From: Staphylotrichum longicolle
Taxonomy: Eukaryota; Ascomycota; Sordariomycetes; Sordariales; Chaetomiaceae
DNA length: 64,000 bases
Direction: 5' to 3'
Assembly: GCA_019096155.1 (NCBI GenBank)
Contig: JAHCVI010000002.1
Coordinates: 4,836,001-4,900,000 of the forward strand
Program-made: the position numbers and the translations under genes
Part shown: one piece after another, positions 54,167 to 64,000 of the stretch
Position numbering within the stretch: the first letter of the stretch is position 1
Layout of the letters: every line of letters starts with the position of its first letter
The notes under the pieces: model-generated
Seen by the model: only the letters and a program-made list of their open reading frames with translations
Database searches by the model: none
Told to the model about the DNA's origin: nothing

Positions 54167-56870
54167 TTAGAGAGTCCACAATTCCAGAGCCGCTACTTGC
54201 TGTCTCACCAGCGTACGGGCGAAATGAACAGGACATACATCGACTACTCCACTACCATTGACCCGGCGCCTCTTGTACCTCACATGGGGGTTCTTTTTCG
54301 AAAGCGTGTACTTCCCTCCAAGCTTTCTTGGCCTTATTCTTCTTTTTCGACGAATATCCCGATAACCCCGATAATCCACAGCGACCTCAGACTCTTTCAC
54401 CTCTTCGGCAGGATATTCTTCATCATACGGTTTTTCGAGATATTCGTCAACAGATTTCATGTCTTCGACGCAGGGGGCTTCGGACCGGTGTTCGAGTGTT
54501 GCAGACACGGACTCGGGCTTGACACTCGCCGCAGACTCGGGCGTCGGAGATCGGGGCCTAACCGAGGTCAAGTCGTCTTCGTCAACTGCATCATCGCTGC
54601 CCTGAGCACTTTGTGAGTCCTCGATTTGTCGGGCTGAAACAAAAACGGAGTCTAGAGAGAGTGAGATGAGTCGGGAGCTGAAGAATGGGCCTGTGGTATG
54701 CGGTAAGACCCACCTCCAGCGGCACGAAACCCAGTGAATCTTTTACATGTCTGCAAACCGCTTTGAAGGACGTTGAGCTGCTTGGTTAGCTGGTCGCGCT
54801 CGGTGCGGCTCTCTCCAGATTCCCCCGCGATTCGGGATACCATGTCAGGGGACATCTGGTACACTTTCACGGGCGAAAAAATATCGTCCAGAGCCGAAAT
54901 CAGCTTTACTTCAATCACTTCGACAGCGACATCGTCGATGAACCGTCTCAGAGCAACCTATTGAATGAGTCATAGAGTTGAGCAACGTCTGTGATGTGAT
55001 TCAAGAGAAAGGCTAGGGATCAAATTCTTACCTCATAATAAGCATTCAAGCAGTCCAATGCCTCCAGGGCAGCAAAACGGTCCATGTCCGGCTCATTACT
55101 CGACGCCAGAGACTCAGCCAACTTTGAGAGGTCATAATATCCGTCCAAGCGCATACGAGATCCTAATGATCCAAGCCCGAAGAATTGGCATAAAACCTTC
55201 TCCGGGTGCTTCCGGTTATTCTCGTGGCGAACTTCTCGAAGTGTCTTGGTGAAGTCATAGTTGTAGGTGATGGGGTGAGCAGCCTGATGAGGAGCCAGCA
55301 ACTCTGTTGTCTTCGCTCGCATCTTACTCAACAAGCCCTCCATCGCGGGCTCAAAGACCTCCTTGCAGAGAGAGCTTGCGGCGGAGGCATCGGCTAAGTG
55401 GACAACAATGAGGTCCACAAAGTCGCGAGCAGCGCCCCATACCTTGTCAATGTGGTTGCGGGCGAACGATTCCCATCCTTGCGACTGCTCTCGGAACAAA
55501 TCGGCGACGATCATGGGATTGAAGGTACCAGGTAGTTCACGTCCGCGCGTCCTGGACATGAGTTTCTCAATGTGATGGATGAATTCGTCGCGGGTGATTG
55601 GCTTTGGCCCAAGAGGTCCACCCGTTACATCTTTCTCCATGAGGAGAGTAGTTCGACGAGCTCGGAAGCGAATGACTGGTTCAATTCTGCACAATAGCCC
55701 TGATCCGCTGGCGATATCCCACTGCGTCAACGCATCTTCAAAGAACGCGCTGTTGTAATTGCCGCTTATCGAGGCTTTGACCAGGGCCTGAAATGACTGG
55801 CTCAGGTGGAAGAGGTAGACACGTTGCTCGTCGAGGCTGGACCGAGGATCCCCCAGCTTGTCCAGTTGAGCCTGGCAGGAATTGAACTTCTGGTCGATCT
55901 CATTCATGAGGCTGGGGAGCTCGGAAGCGATCTGAGCTAAGAGGACCCTGCTGAGGCGCCCACGAAGCTTGTCAATGCCAAGCTGAGCAAGCGGCAGCGC
56001 TGTCCAGGCACCTTTGCCCAAAAAGGCAGCCTCCTCAGTGTCCCGTTCGACAAGACTCCATGAGCCCTTCTCCGAGTCCATGTTCTTCAGGACGTGCCAA
56101 CCAAGGCGGAACTCAACCTCATGATTTCTGGCAAGAGAAAGGTAAAGAGCCTCGCGCTCCGAGCCAGGGGTCAGGTCGTCAGGCTTCGTGATGACGCCCA
56201 AGGTGCGAGTGCCATCTTTGTCCACAGCCCGGGCCAACTTCAACACAACTTGGTTGGCGAAGTCGTTTTTGGCCGAGACAACTGCTAAAATGATGCACCT
56301 GGGTTGTTCCATGTAGCCTTGGACGACATCTTGAATGAGTTCCACATCAGAACCCGACTGATACTTCGTCGCGGAGTGGATAAGGCCAGGGAGGTCGACA
56401 ATGGTGAGATGCGGGCGGTCGGGGCCTGTAATCTCGATGCGCAAGATGTCTTTGGCGAAGGCCTTGCCGTGGGTCGTGATACCCATCGCACTCTTCGCGC
56501 TCTCAACGAGACGAGGAAGGCCAGCAAACCCATCCAGCCGCTCTCGGAAGCCGCGGAGAGAAAGCTGTTCGGACTCGCTACGAGAGTCATGAGGGACGAT
56601 GGAAACGCTGGCGCTGATGGTAGGGGTCCGGCGCAAGACCAACTCGGTTGGAAAGCGGGTACATAGGTTGCCGCTGACTGGAAAAGAGACGCCAGAAATG
56701 GCTTCCAGGACGGAACTCTTCCCAGATGACTGATCACCGCAGACAATGATCTGTGGAAGAGATACGTAGTTGTTGATGCCTTGCAGACGGAGCTGATCGA
56801 CCGAGTCCAGCAATTCGAGCTGGTCCCTGGAGCAGAGTTTGCTCAGCGCGTTGCTCTCGAAGGTCACCAT
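54167..56870 (-). CDS. Dynamin-like (Mx-type) GTPase
   Basis: Exons are complement(join(54167..54651, 54714..54957, 55032..56870)) with introns of 62 and 74 nt, in phase, giving about 855 aa. G1 is GDQSSGKSS (45-53), G3 DLPGL (159-163), G4 TKPD (228-231). The stalk follows to about 610. Exon 2 gives a GED-like helix (VALRRFIDDVAVEVIE, DIFSPVKVYQMSPDMV). The last exon is a disordered tail ending in a basic Arg/Lys-rich stretch. There is no PH or transmembrane segment, so it groups with the Mx-like soluble proteins abundant in filamentous ascomycetes, of mostly unknown function. All motifs are intact and the gene seems functional. It sits between two broken or unusual NLRs. Confidence 0.9.
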
Positions 56871-58068
56871 TTCGACGTGGAAAGATGGACGTTTCGTATA
56901 GGCGGGGCGAAATTCACTCAGAGTAGAAGGGTGACGAGCAGAAATTCTTGATGTGTTGGGTCATATTTGGGTCAAAGCAAGTACTTGTCTGGTTCAGAAA
57001 CATCCCTGCGACAACCATGGTGGCTGTTGGCTTCTGTGCAGACGTGGGATGGGCGTCCACAAAGAAGCCTAGCCAACGAAACAATATGGGGCTGAAGAGA
57101 GATTTTCATGCATGCTTCACGCAGGAGGACTAATGAAAAGAAGATGCATCGTATAGCTGATGTGAAATACGCTGCATTGCTTATACATGAGTCGGACAGC
57201 ATCGGAGGCGTTACCTGCGCCATGCTTGAGCAAGGCTACGTTAAGCATGGAAAGAACATGTCATTCGCTGCGTTGGCTGCTCCCCTCTTCATATCGTCTT
57301 TTATCTTCTCGTATTAGACGAGGGGGAGCACTAGTCGGCGACTTGCCTGTACATGTTCCGATGCTCCACTTACGTATGCTCCCATGTCCCCTTATGTCCC
57401 AGCGCCCCCCTTATTCATTCACGATTCCCTCATTCCTTGGCACTGCAAGAAATGCGCCGAGAGAGAAGCAAATGTGATTGCTGACGGCTACGTCCCGTCG
57501 GATAGCTGGCGGAAGTGAGACATGAACGACTGGACCGATTCTTGTTTTAGTCATCGGCGTGACAGATATCATACCTTCCCGGCCGCAGCAGGTGTGGCAG
57601 TCACCTGCAACTCCTCGGGCATGATGCAGGGTGCGGGGCCGCTGAGAGGGCCGGCAGGTATCGAGCCTCTGCTGTGTTCAAGGTTGCGGGGACGAGGGGC
57701 CGAGTGTTGCTGGAGCAAAAGGCCCAATACCACAAAAGAAGCGGGCGACGCGGAAACATACAACACCAAGGATTTGCTGGTCGTCATTGACCCAACTCCT
57801 GATCTGGCCCTCAGGGTTCTGGGGGAAGAGGTGTCAGGAAACAGGGGGTTTCAGGATCCAAAAACGGGCGCCTCTGGCCTTACCCTCCTTATCTGCTCCT
57901 TTCCCCGTCGCCCCCTCCTCCTATCCTGTCCCCTCCCTTTACTCCCTTTCTTCCTCTAGCCCGATCCCCCCTCCTTTCCCTCTCTCTCCACTCCTCGTCT
58001 CAACCTGCGTCCCGTCTCCTCGACGGTGAGCGTGCAATTTCCCGATTGATGCTCTCTTCAATGTCCAC

Positions 58069-60979
58069 TCAGTGGTAACTTATGGCTGCAACCTCCAAAA
58101 CCCTAACACCCTTGTCAATGATCGCTGCCTCACGCCCGGGCACTGGCTTCCAGCCCCGACCCTTCTTTGGGCCTCGACACTCCTTGGCGAAGTGTCCCTT
58201 CTTGCCACAGTTGAAGCAAGTGACGTTGGACTTGGCCTTCTTCATGGGGCAAGCACCCTTTTGGACCGCACTGGTGTCTATCGGTCCTAGGTGTGCGCCG
58301 TACCCCGTGCCGCGTGGCAGCTGTAGTGTCATCAGGCCGCACACATCCTCTGCAGCGGCATCAATATTTGTTGTCTCGAGAAGCATTTTGACCACCGCCT
58401 CGTGTCCATTCCCAGCGGCCCACAACAGCGGCGTCCGTCCGTCGTTATCTTTCGAGTCGGCGTCGACCTTTCCCGTGTCGAGAAGCATCTTGACTACCGC
58501 CTCTTGTCCATTTCCAGCGGCCCACGACAGCGGCGTCCGGCCGTTGTTAGCCTTCAAGTCAATGTCGACCTTTCCTGTCTCGAGAAGCATCTTGACCGCC
58601 ACGTCATTTCCATTCCCAGCGGCCCACAACAGCGGCGTCCGGCCGTCGTTAGCCTTCGAGTCAATGTCGACCTTTCCTGTGTCGAGAAGCATCTTGACCA
58701 CCGCCTCGTGTCCATTCCCGGCGGCCCGCAACAGCGGCGTCCGGCCGTCGTTATCCTTCAAGTCGACGCCGACCTTTCCTGTGTCGAGAAGCATCTTGAC
58801 CACCGCCTCATGCCCATTCCCGGCGGCCCACGACAGCGGCGTCCGGCCAAAACTATCCTTCAAATCGTTGTTGTTGCTGCTTTGCAACAAGGTCTCCACT
58901 GCTCCTAATATTCCGAAATATGCCGCGACAAGCAACCCTTGCATTCGCTTCGGGAAAACCTGATTGTATGACCTGAAAGACCATGGCCGCTTGATCATCA
59001 TCATAGCTTGCACTTGTGCTTCAACTAGAGAGTCGCGCTTGAGAAGGTCCAGAGCCACCCGACTAATTCCTCCTGCCTCACGAGCATGCTCACCCCAGTA
59101 GCAGGCAGCGTAGTCGTAGAGCTGGTTCGATCGCAATCGGTCCTCGAACTCGACATTCGTGCGGCAGGGCCCGCTCACAAAGGGGCTGAACGACAGGTAT
59201 GTGGCGCAAACATCCGTTATCTCGACTTGTGCATCTGGGAACCATCGTTTCCATGTGCGCACGAAGTATTCCTGCGTCGTATAGTGTACCAAGCGGATGA
59301 TGCTGCTCTCCTCATCCACTGTGACCAGCCCTGCACAAACAGAAACAATGTCCTCCACTAGCGGGATGTTGTCAGGGTCCAGCTCAGTCTCGCCCACTTC
59401 GACACCAAGGGCGTGCTGGAGTTCCGTGGTGGACAGCGGCCGCTTTGCGCAGGTAATCCACGATAGAACTTGCTTCGCAAGCTCTTCTTGGTCCTTGAGC
59501 TGGCCCTCAATCCGATCCATCGCGTTGTCGTATGCATAATCGTATGCTTGAGAGCCTGTATACAGTGTTTCCAGGGCCACCCGTACGGCCTTGGCAGACC
59601 TTTTCCCCTTTAAGGAGTTTAGATGCAGTTGCGCAAGCAGAAACCTTGTTCAGTTAGCGCTGTTCCAGTAGAAGAATACGAGATCAACCTACATTCCATC
59701 AACAGCCTGGACGATCTTGGTTATAACCTCCTTATGCAAATCCGGACTCCGCGTAACACACAAGGGCATGTGAGCCATATTGCCCTCGATGTATCTCTGA
59801 ACGTCTCCTGGGTGCGCCCGAATCTCCAGTGAAACGTTGTTTTTGAATCTCTCGGTAACATCTAGAATAAATCTCGACGTTGCAAAGATGTTCGCTCCAG
59901 TTTTGCTCTGCAGGGCGAAGAGCTCCGTGAGCAACTTAGATCGACTGCCATCGGATAGCTGGCATTCGTCAAGAGCATCCACAACGATGAAGATCCTCGA
60001 AAAAAGATCCGCCACGGCCTGCAGGACCCTGGATAGCTCGTCAAGTGATGGCCGGGCCCTGCCCTTGTGCTTGTCGTAGAAAATCCTCAGGCACTCTGGC
60101 AACGATGACTGGTCTTGCGACAGCTGCCGTATCAGAGTTGACAGGAGATCTTCAACCTTCTGGTCCGCCTGCCGTCGGAAGTTGCAGTACAGGTATGCGA
60201 TACCGACACACACGTCATCCCGGAACCGCTCATGGAGGTCGTCCACGACAATAGATGTCAGGATCGTCTTGCCAGCTCCGGGGATGCCTGGACAGAAAAG
60301 GGTCTGCTTCGCGGTCTCGGTCCACTGCTGGTATTCCGTTGAGTCTAATAGCCACTGCCCTGTGCCAGCTTGTCGACGTCTGATGAAATCGCTCTGCTGG
60401 CTGCTGTAGTCAGCCGTTGTGACCCAGTCGAGGACGGCTTTGTTCTCCCGGTTCGTCTGCCAGCCCTGCTGCTCTTTCCTCGCCTCTGTGATTTCTTTGT
60501 AAATGCGGGCACCAAGAGCAAGGGCGTCCACTGCCATCAAGCTGTTCAAGGTCACGCACTGACGGTGAAGGTTCTCGACCGTTTCCCTTGTCTTCCTTGC
60601 TAGAAGGCTCCTTTGAGCCGCTCCCAGCCGACCCGGTGGCCTTGGGCTCGCTTCGTCAGGTCGTCGAGAAGACTGCCTAGCTCCTGCTTGCAGGCTGACA
60701 CCATCGCAGAGGTGTTTGTAGGGGGTTTGTGGGTTTCGCCGGGTCCCTAAGCTGGGTTAGGAACGTGGAATGCCGGCCATCAAATGCATTCTTGAAGTCG
60801 TCGTTAACGAGAATGTTCACGTGCGTCTCGGACAGCACCGTCTTGAGTGTTTGTATCTCGGTGATGAAGCCCTTCACGTCGACTGGCGCGTCTTTCCAGT
60901 CCAGCCCCAGTTTGACGGCGACTTGCGCGATCTGGCCGATGACGCCAGCAACGCCTACAATCCCGAATGGGTCGGCCAT
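58069..60979 (-). CDS. NLR: fungal N-domain, NACHT, ankyrin, terminal CCHC zinc knuckle
   Basis: From ATG 60979: MADPFGIVGVAGVIGQIAQV, a fungal NLR N-terminal domain. Next comes the linker (SLLDDLTKRAQGH), then NACHT with P-loop GIPGAGKT, Walker B IFIVVDALDEC and ATSRFI. A 48-nt intron (59645-59692) leads into the winged-helix region (QVLSWITCAKRPLST, IIRLVHYTTQEYF), five near-identical 34-aa ankyrin units (102 bp, 58380-58860), then in the same frame PIDTSAV, VTCFNCGKKGHFAKECRGPK and a short tail to the stop. CX2CX4HX4C is the retroviral gag-type zinc knuckle. Two one-base shifts interrupt the N-terminal part, near 60730 and near 60605; the frame from about 60600 to the stop is intact. It may start downstream, be a pseudogene, or reflect assembly errors. 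Confidence 0.8.
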
Positions 60980-61019
60980 ATGTACGTCAGTTTGCGGCAG
61001 CTTGATGAGGTTAAGCAAC

Positions 61020-61476
61020 CGGTTGGTGAGAGACGAGGGTCATGATCTGTCCATGATTAGGCAGAGCCTTGTCACTTGAAGCGGGGTTTGCACAATCGAT
61101 CAAGGCTCTCCTCGCGCTGCGGCTGCAGCAGGCTTGGCGTCGGGACTGCGTATGATTGGTGACGGAGGACCTGAATTCTTGTCGAAGTGAAAGAGGCCGC
61201 ATTTTGGAGTGATGGTATCACGTATGGTTGTCATTCGTGGGCTGTAAATATCCCAGGATTGTGTAGTCTCCATGAGATGAGGTACAGTAAATATGCCGAT
61301 AGCCCCAGCAGATCTCAAAGCACGGCCTTATGGGCCCAGCTCAGTAGGTATACGCCGAAAGCGGCCAATACGGTTTAGGTTTAGGCTTAGCGTTACGATT
61401 TAGTAAAAAAAAAAAAAACCAGCCAGGAAAACAGTGTGGCTAAGGTATCATACGACAAACGTACGAGCCGGTGAAG
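61020..61476. other. Intergenic, A-run and GGTTTA repeats
   Basis: No gene visible. Contains GGTTTAGGTTTAGGC (61373-61387), resembling but not matching telomere repeats, and a run of 14 A (61405-61418). It separates the NLR start from repeat arm 2. Confidence 0.6.
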
Positions 61477-62861
61477 CTGCTTAAGTAGAGAGTGTTGCAT
61501 GGGAGGGATGTTGGGCCTCTCATGTCTCGTCCCCACCTTTTCACTTCACACAGCGGCAGTTGGAGTTTTCTGAGTTCAGGTAACGTGTATTATCAGCGAG
61601 TCGGCACTAACGACTGGGATTAAACCGGGAATTAGCTCTTAGTGCAATAACAGAATTACCAGTGTCCGACTCACTGATATGTCCGACTCACTGATATGTC
61701 CGACTCACTTATGTCCGACTCGCTGATAATATACGTTAATCGGAAGGGCCTGAATTATTACTTGACATCCCAGATCGTTTTAAGTAGGGCGACTGCGTCT
61801 TTCTGGCCAATGTCCATGCACGGGAAAGGCGTTTGTCTCGGGGCATAGGGGTAGCGGCATCCCTCGCGTCAGGGTGGATGGATATTGATTGGAAGGCCCA
61901 AAATGTTTGTCCACTTGTCGGTTCGTTCGGGTAATGGACAGCATCGCGGGACACAAACGAGCTACGGCATAATGTCGGCTTCCTCAAAGCTGGGAAGGCC
62001 TGGCGGCGTCGTGGGCGTGGCTTGGGACGCTGTGAGTGAGGGGCCAACGTCGCTGGGGGACGGTGGCAAGGGAAGCTCTGTTTGAGAGTTGTTGGCCGAC
62101 GGCAATGGCGGCGGGCTCTCGACCGGGTTTGTCTTCGATGAAGCTGTCGGCCTGCCCGTGCATATCCACCCCAAGAACGCGCTGATGCTGGGCATTCGTC
62201 GCCGCGGCTGATCTCCACTCCAAGGTGGCCGGTTTGGGAATGTGGAGTCGACCATGTTTCACTTAAGAGTGGCCTCCAAAACTGCCCCGCACGCTGGATG
62301 CTCCTCGGGCATCACCCAATGATATCGTCCGTGAAGAACCCACATTTTCCGGTCAGAAATTGACCACCAAGTGTGGGGCGTGGTAGTCTATCACCGCGGC
62401 TGTGGGAGATGAGATCTTGAAGGCTGCTATCTTTACTGTTCTTCTGGCCTTGCCGTTTGGCCTCGTTCTGTTCCGTGCGCGGTTAACCCACGTTAGATAA
62501 CCATTAAGCTAACACGCCTAAGCAGACGAAGGTGTCAAAGCTAAATTCTCAGAGAGTATCTATGTATGCCATCAAACGCAGTTCGGTTTGAAGTTTGGCT
62601 TGTTAATTGCACATTCTCCCGCACCTCTAGTCACACGGCTCTCGGCAGTCCTCCCATCATGTTGATGAAATAGGCTAATGTGACCCGGGAATGTGAAGTA
62701 ACTCTGGCGGAACGGCTGTATAAGAAAAGGAGAACACAGAGGTGAACCCTTAAGATTCAGAAAGGGCAGAACACAAAAGCGGACAGGGAAACACTTTAAA
62801 CGGGGCGAAATAAATGACACTCGCTTTATCCCCAAAACGAGGGTTTCGATGACGTGCCAAA
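61477..62861 (-). repeat. 1.25-kb inverted repeat, arm 2 (with MITE insertion)
   Basis: Reverse complement of 4124-5374, with the 154-bp element at 61583-61736 plus a TA duplication added and about 21 bp missing near 62265. Its right end stands 94 bp from the point where the HET relic's frame ends. Divergence is low, so the copies are young or homogenised, and the repeat shows no dense C-to-T damage of the RIP type. Confidence 0.9.
61583..61736. mobile_element. 154-bp MITE, TA target site (Tc1/mariner-like ends)
   Basis: Terminal inverted repeats of 22 bp: ACGTGTATTATCAGCGAGTC at the left and ACGTATATTATCAGCGAGTC at the right (reverse complement), 21 of 22 identical. Flanked by TA (61581-61582 and 61737-61738). 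Arm 1 has the uninterrupted GGTAATTGG, so this is a true insertion. Internally the right part carries four GTCCGACTCRCTGATA units starting at 61664, 61681, 61698 and 61713. No coding capacity; it needs a transposase from elsewhere. Confidence 0.95.
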
Positions 62862-62954
62862 GTCACGAGCCAGTGTCTCCCGACGACCAATTCTCACAAA
62901 GGGCGCATGCCCTTAAAGGGCCTCGCATTCCTCCGGCTTCGTCAGTCGATATAT

Positions 62955-63729
62955 TTATCCGCATCTCGGGAGATCAGTTTCGAACCATCGAAGTGGCACA
63001 CCGGTTTTCGGTATTCCCGGGACGTCCGGAACCACGGCCATGAAGAAGTTGTGGTCCCACAGACCCCATGGCCGCCAGCCGCGCTTGTGGTCAGTCTGCG
63101 GCGGCTCAAAGATGTAGCTCTCGGTGCTGCAAAAGGCAAGGACTTTTTATCTGCCATACTCCGGGTTTGGAATTGTCTCCCTGAGAAAGTTGCAGAGCCC
63201 GGCATGTCGAACGGCGTGACAGTCTATCACCGAGAGACCTGACGTGGTAGAAGTCGGCAAGATACGGCGGCCGGTCGTCGTAAGACCGGTATACTCTGAG
63301 CTTTCTGGTGTTTCTGCCTCGTCGTGCACCTTCGTAGAGGTCGTAGGCGCGGTGGAACCTCGCCTCCAAGTTAAGTCCGGAACAGTGGTTGCATCGGCCG
63401 GCACGCGCTTCAAAGTACTCGCTTGCATCGCTAAGCCATTCCGGTGTATCCGGCGGGTCATCAGTTGCATAGTCTGCATCGTCGCCCTGATCCATCGCCG
63501 CTGGGAAATTTGGCCCAAAGAATCCGCCCGCTGGGGTGCTAGATGGTGTCGTGGATGCTGGAGGTGTGGAAAGAGCCCAAGCGCCAGGTGGGGTTGGTTT
63601 AGCGCGTTCGAGGCAACATCGACGCGGCTCGGGCCGCCAGCTTTCGCCCGTGGTGGGGTGGTTCAGTCGAGCGGGGTAAATCTCTGGAGTGCCCCGCATT
63701 ATGCCGTGCCGCCAGAGCCACCCCGCCAT
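62955..63729 (-). pseudogene. HET-type gene, N-terminal relic
   Basis: The minus strand reads RCNHCSGLNLEARF (a CxxC block before HET domains), YLADFYHV, LGDRLSRRSTC, then in another phase LCNFLRETIPNPEYGR, a TAA at 63147, and KVLAFCSTESYIFEPPQTD and GWRPWGLWDHNFFMAVV up to TAA 62957. The order fits the N-terminal region of a fungal HET protein class. Lesions: a shift near 63200, the nonsense codon (one transition from CAA), and loss of the HET domain proper where repeat arm 2 begins. Upstream to 63729 is Pro/Thr-rich open frame. Confidence 0.6.
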
Positions 63730-63830
63730 TTCCCCCGCAGTGGGCTGAAAGGTTATCTTCCCTCACATGCGACCTTCAAACAGCATCCTTCCCTGCCGCA
63801 ACAATAGATTGCCTCCAGGATACATACACA

Positions 63831-64000
63831 ATGGCCGATGCCACGGCCGATGACTCGACCCGCACGAGCGATCCGACCGACGACTACCACGCCCTGTCGA
63901 CGACGGCCCGCAGCAGCATGTCTGGGTTGTCACCTCCGAGTAGGGCCCAGAGGGACGCCCGCGACCGGCCGACGCGGAGCAGCGCACCATCACCTCCAGC
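63831..64000 (+). CDS. 5' end of a gene leaving the window
   Basis: An ATG in a strong fungal context (CACAATGGC) opens 56 codons to the window's end: MADATADDSTRTSDPTDDYH and further Ser/Pro/Arg/Asp-rich residues. The region is disordered, so no family can be told. The G/C third-position bias and clean start favour a real gene. Confidence 0.5.
   Translation, partial: MADATADDSTRTSDPTDDYHALSTTARSSMSGLSPPSRAQRDARDRPTRSSAPSPP

Noticed and set aside
58082..58963. Long plus-strand frame of 293 codons across the ankyrin array
   Set aside because: Antisense shadow of the repeated ankyrin units; repeats in one strand create long periodic frames in the other.
1..64000. CRISPR array, bacterial operon or plasmid origin
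   Set aside because: Spliceosomal introns, HET and NLR genes show a fungal nuclear origin; the tandem repeats are minisatellites or protein-repeat coding units without spacers.

Overview
The window looks like nuclear DNA of a filamentous ascomycete (Pezizomycotina, most likely Sordariomycetes). Genes carry short GT-AG introns of about 46 to 74 nt. The gene content is typical of that group: HET-domain proteins, NACHT/ankyrin and WD40 NOD-like receptors (NLRs), SesB-type esterases, a dynamin-like GTPase, an Fta2-like kinase relative, an Hsp70-like ATPase, an F-box protein and a 'vegetative cell wall protein gp1' family protein. I see no rRNA, tRNA, CRISPR array or telomere array. Product names rest on motifs recognised by eye; no database search was run.

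Left part (1 to about 30 kb): gene-poor and repeat-rich. Apparently intact genes are a five-exon Hsp70-like gene (1350-3457, minus), a gp1-family gene (7407-7994), a short Fta2-like gene (12833-13595), an unknown 419-aa protein (18058-19317) and an F-box protein (27946-28638, minus). A PKA catalytic-subunit copy (9981-11331) has lost its frame in at least three places. The spaces between are a mosaic of short dispersed repeats in direct and inverted orientation, among them three copies of a GGATGGAAATGG-type minisatellite.

Right part (about 28.8 to 64 kb): an accessory, immunity-like island. In order it holds a SesB-esterase fragment, a HET-ankyrin gene, a Ulp1-like cysteine protease, the C-terminal end of a DUF3638/DUF3645 giant protein, a HET relic, a chromodomain protein, a SesB-like esterase, a second DUF3638/DUF3645 fragment on the other strand, a DUF7587-like reading frame broken against a ten-repeat WD40 array, a FAD-monooxygenase scrap abutting a NACHT scrap, two small ET79/aegerolysin-like proteins, a REG1-like relic, an NLR ankyrin C-terminus, a dynamin-like GTPase, an NLR-ankyrin gene ending in a gag-type CCHC zinc knuckle, and a HET relic. 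Several genes contain near-identical tandem WD40 or ankyrin units, the pattern of fungal recognition receptors under concerted evolution.

A 1.25-kb sequence lies inverted at the two ends of the window (4124-5374 and 61477-62861). The right copy was hit by a 154-bp TA-inserting MITE, so the left copy preserves the empty site. Many lesions are single-base indels, several in or next to homopolymers, so some apparent pseudogenes could be assembly errors; read-level checking decides that. The most unusual items are the NLR-ankyrin-CCHC fusion, the separated DUF3638/DUF3645 pieces with the Ulp1-like protease, and the density of broken recognition genes.
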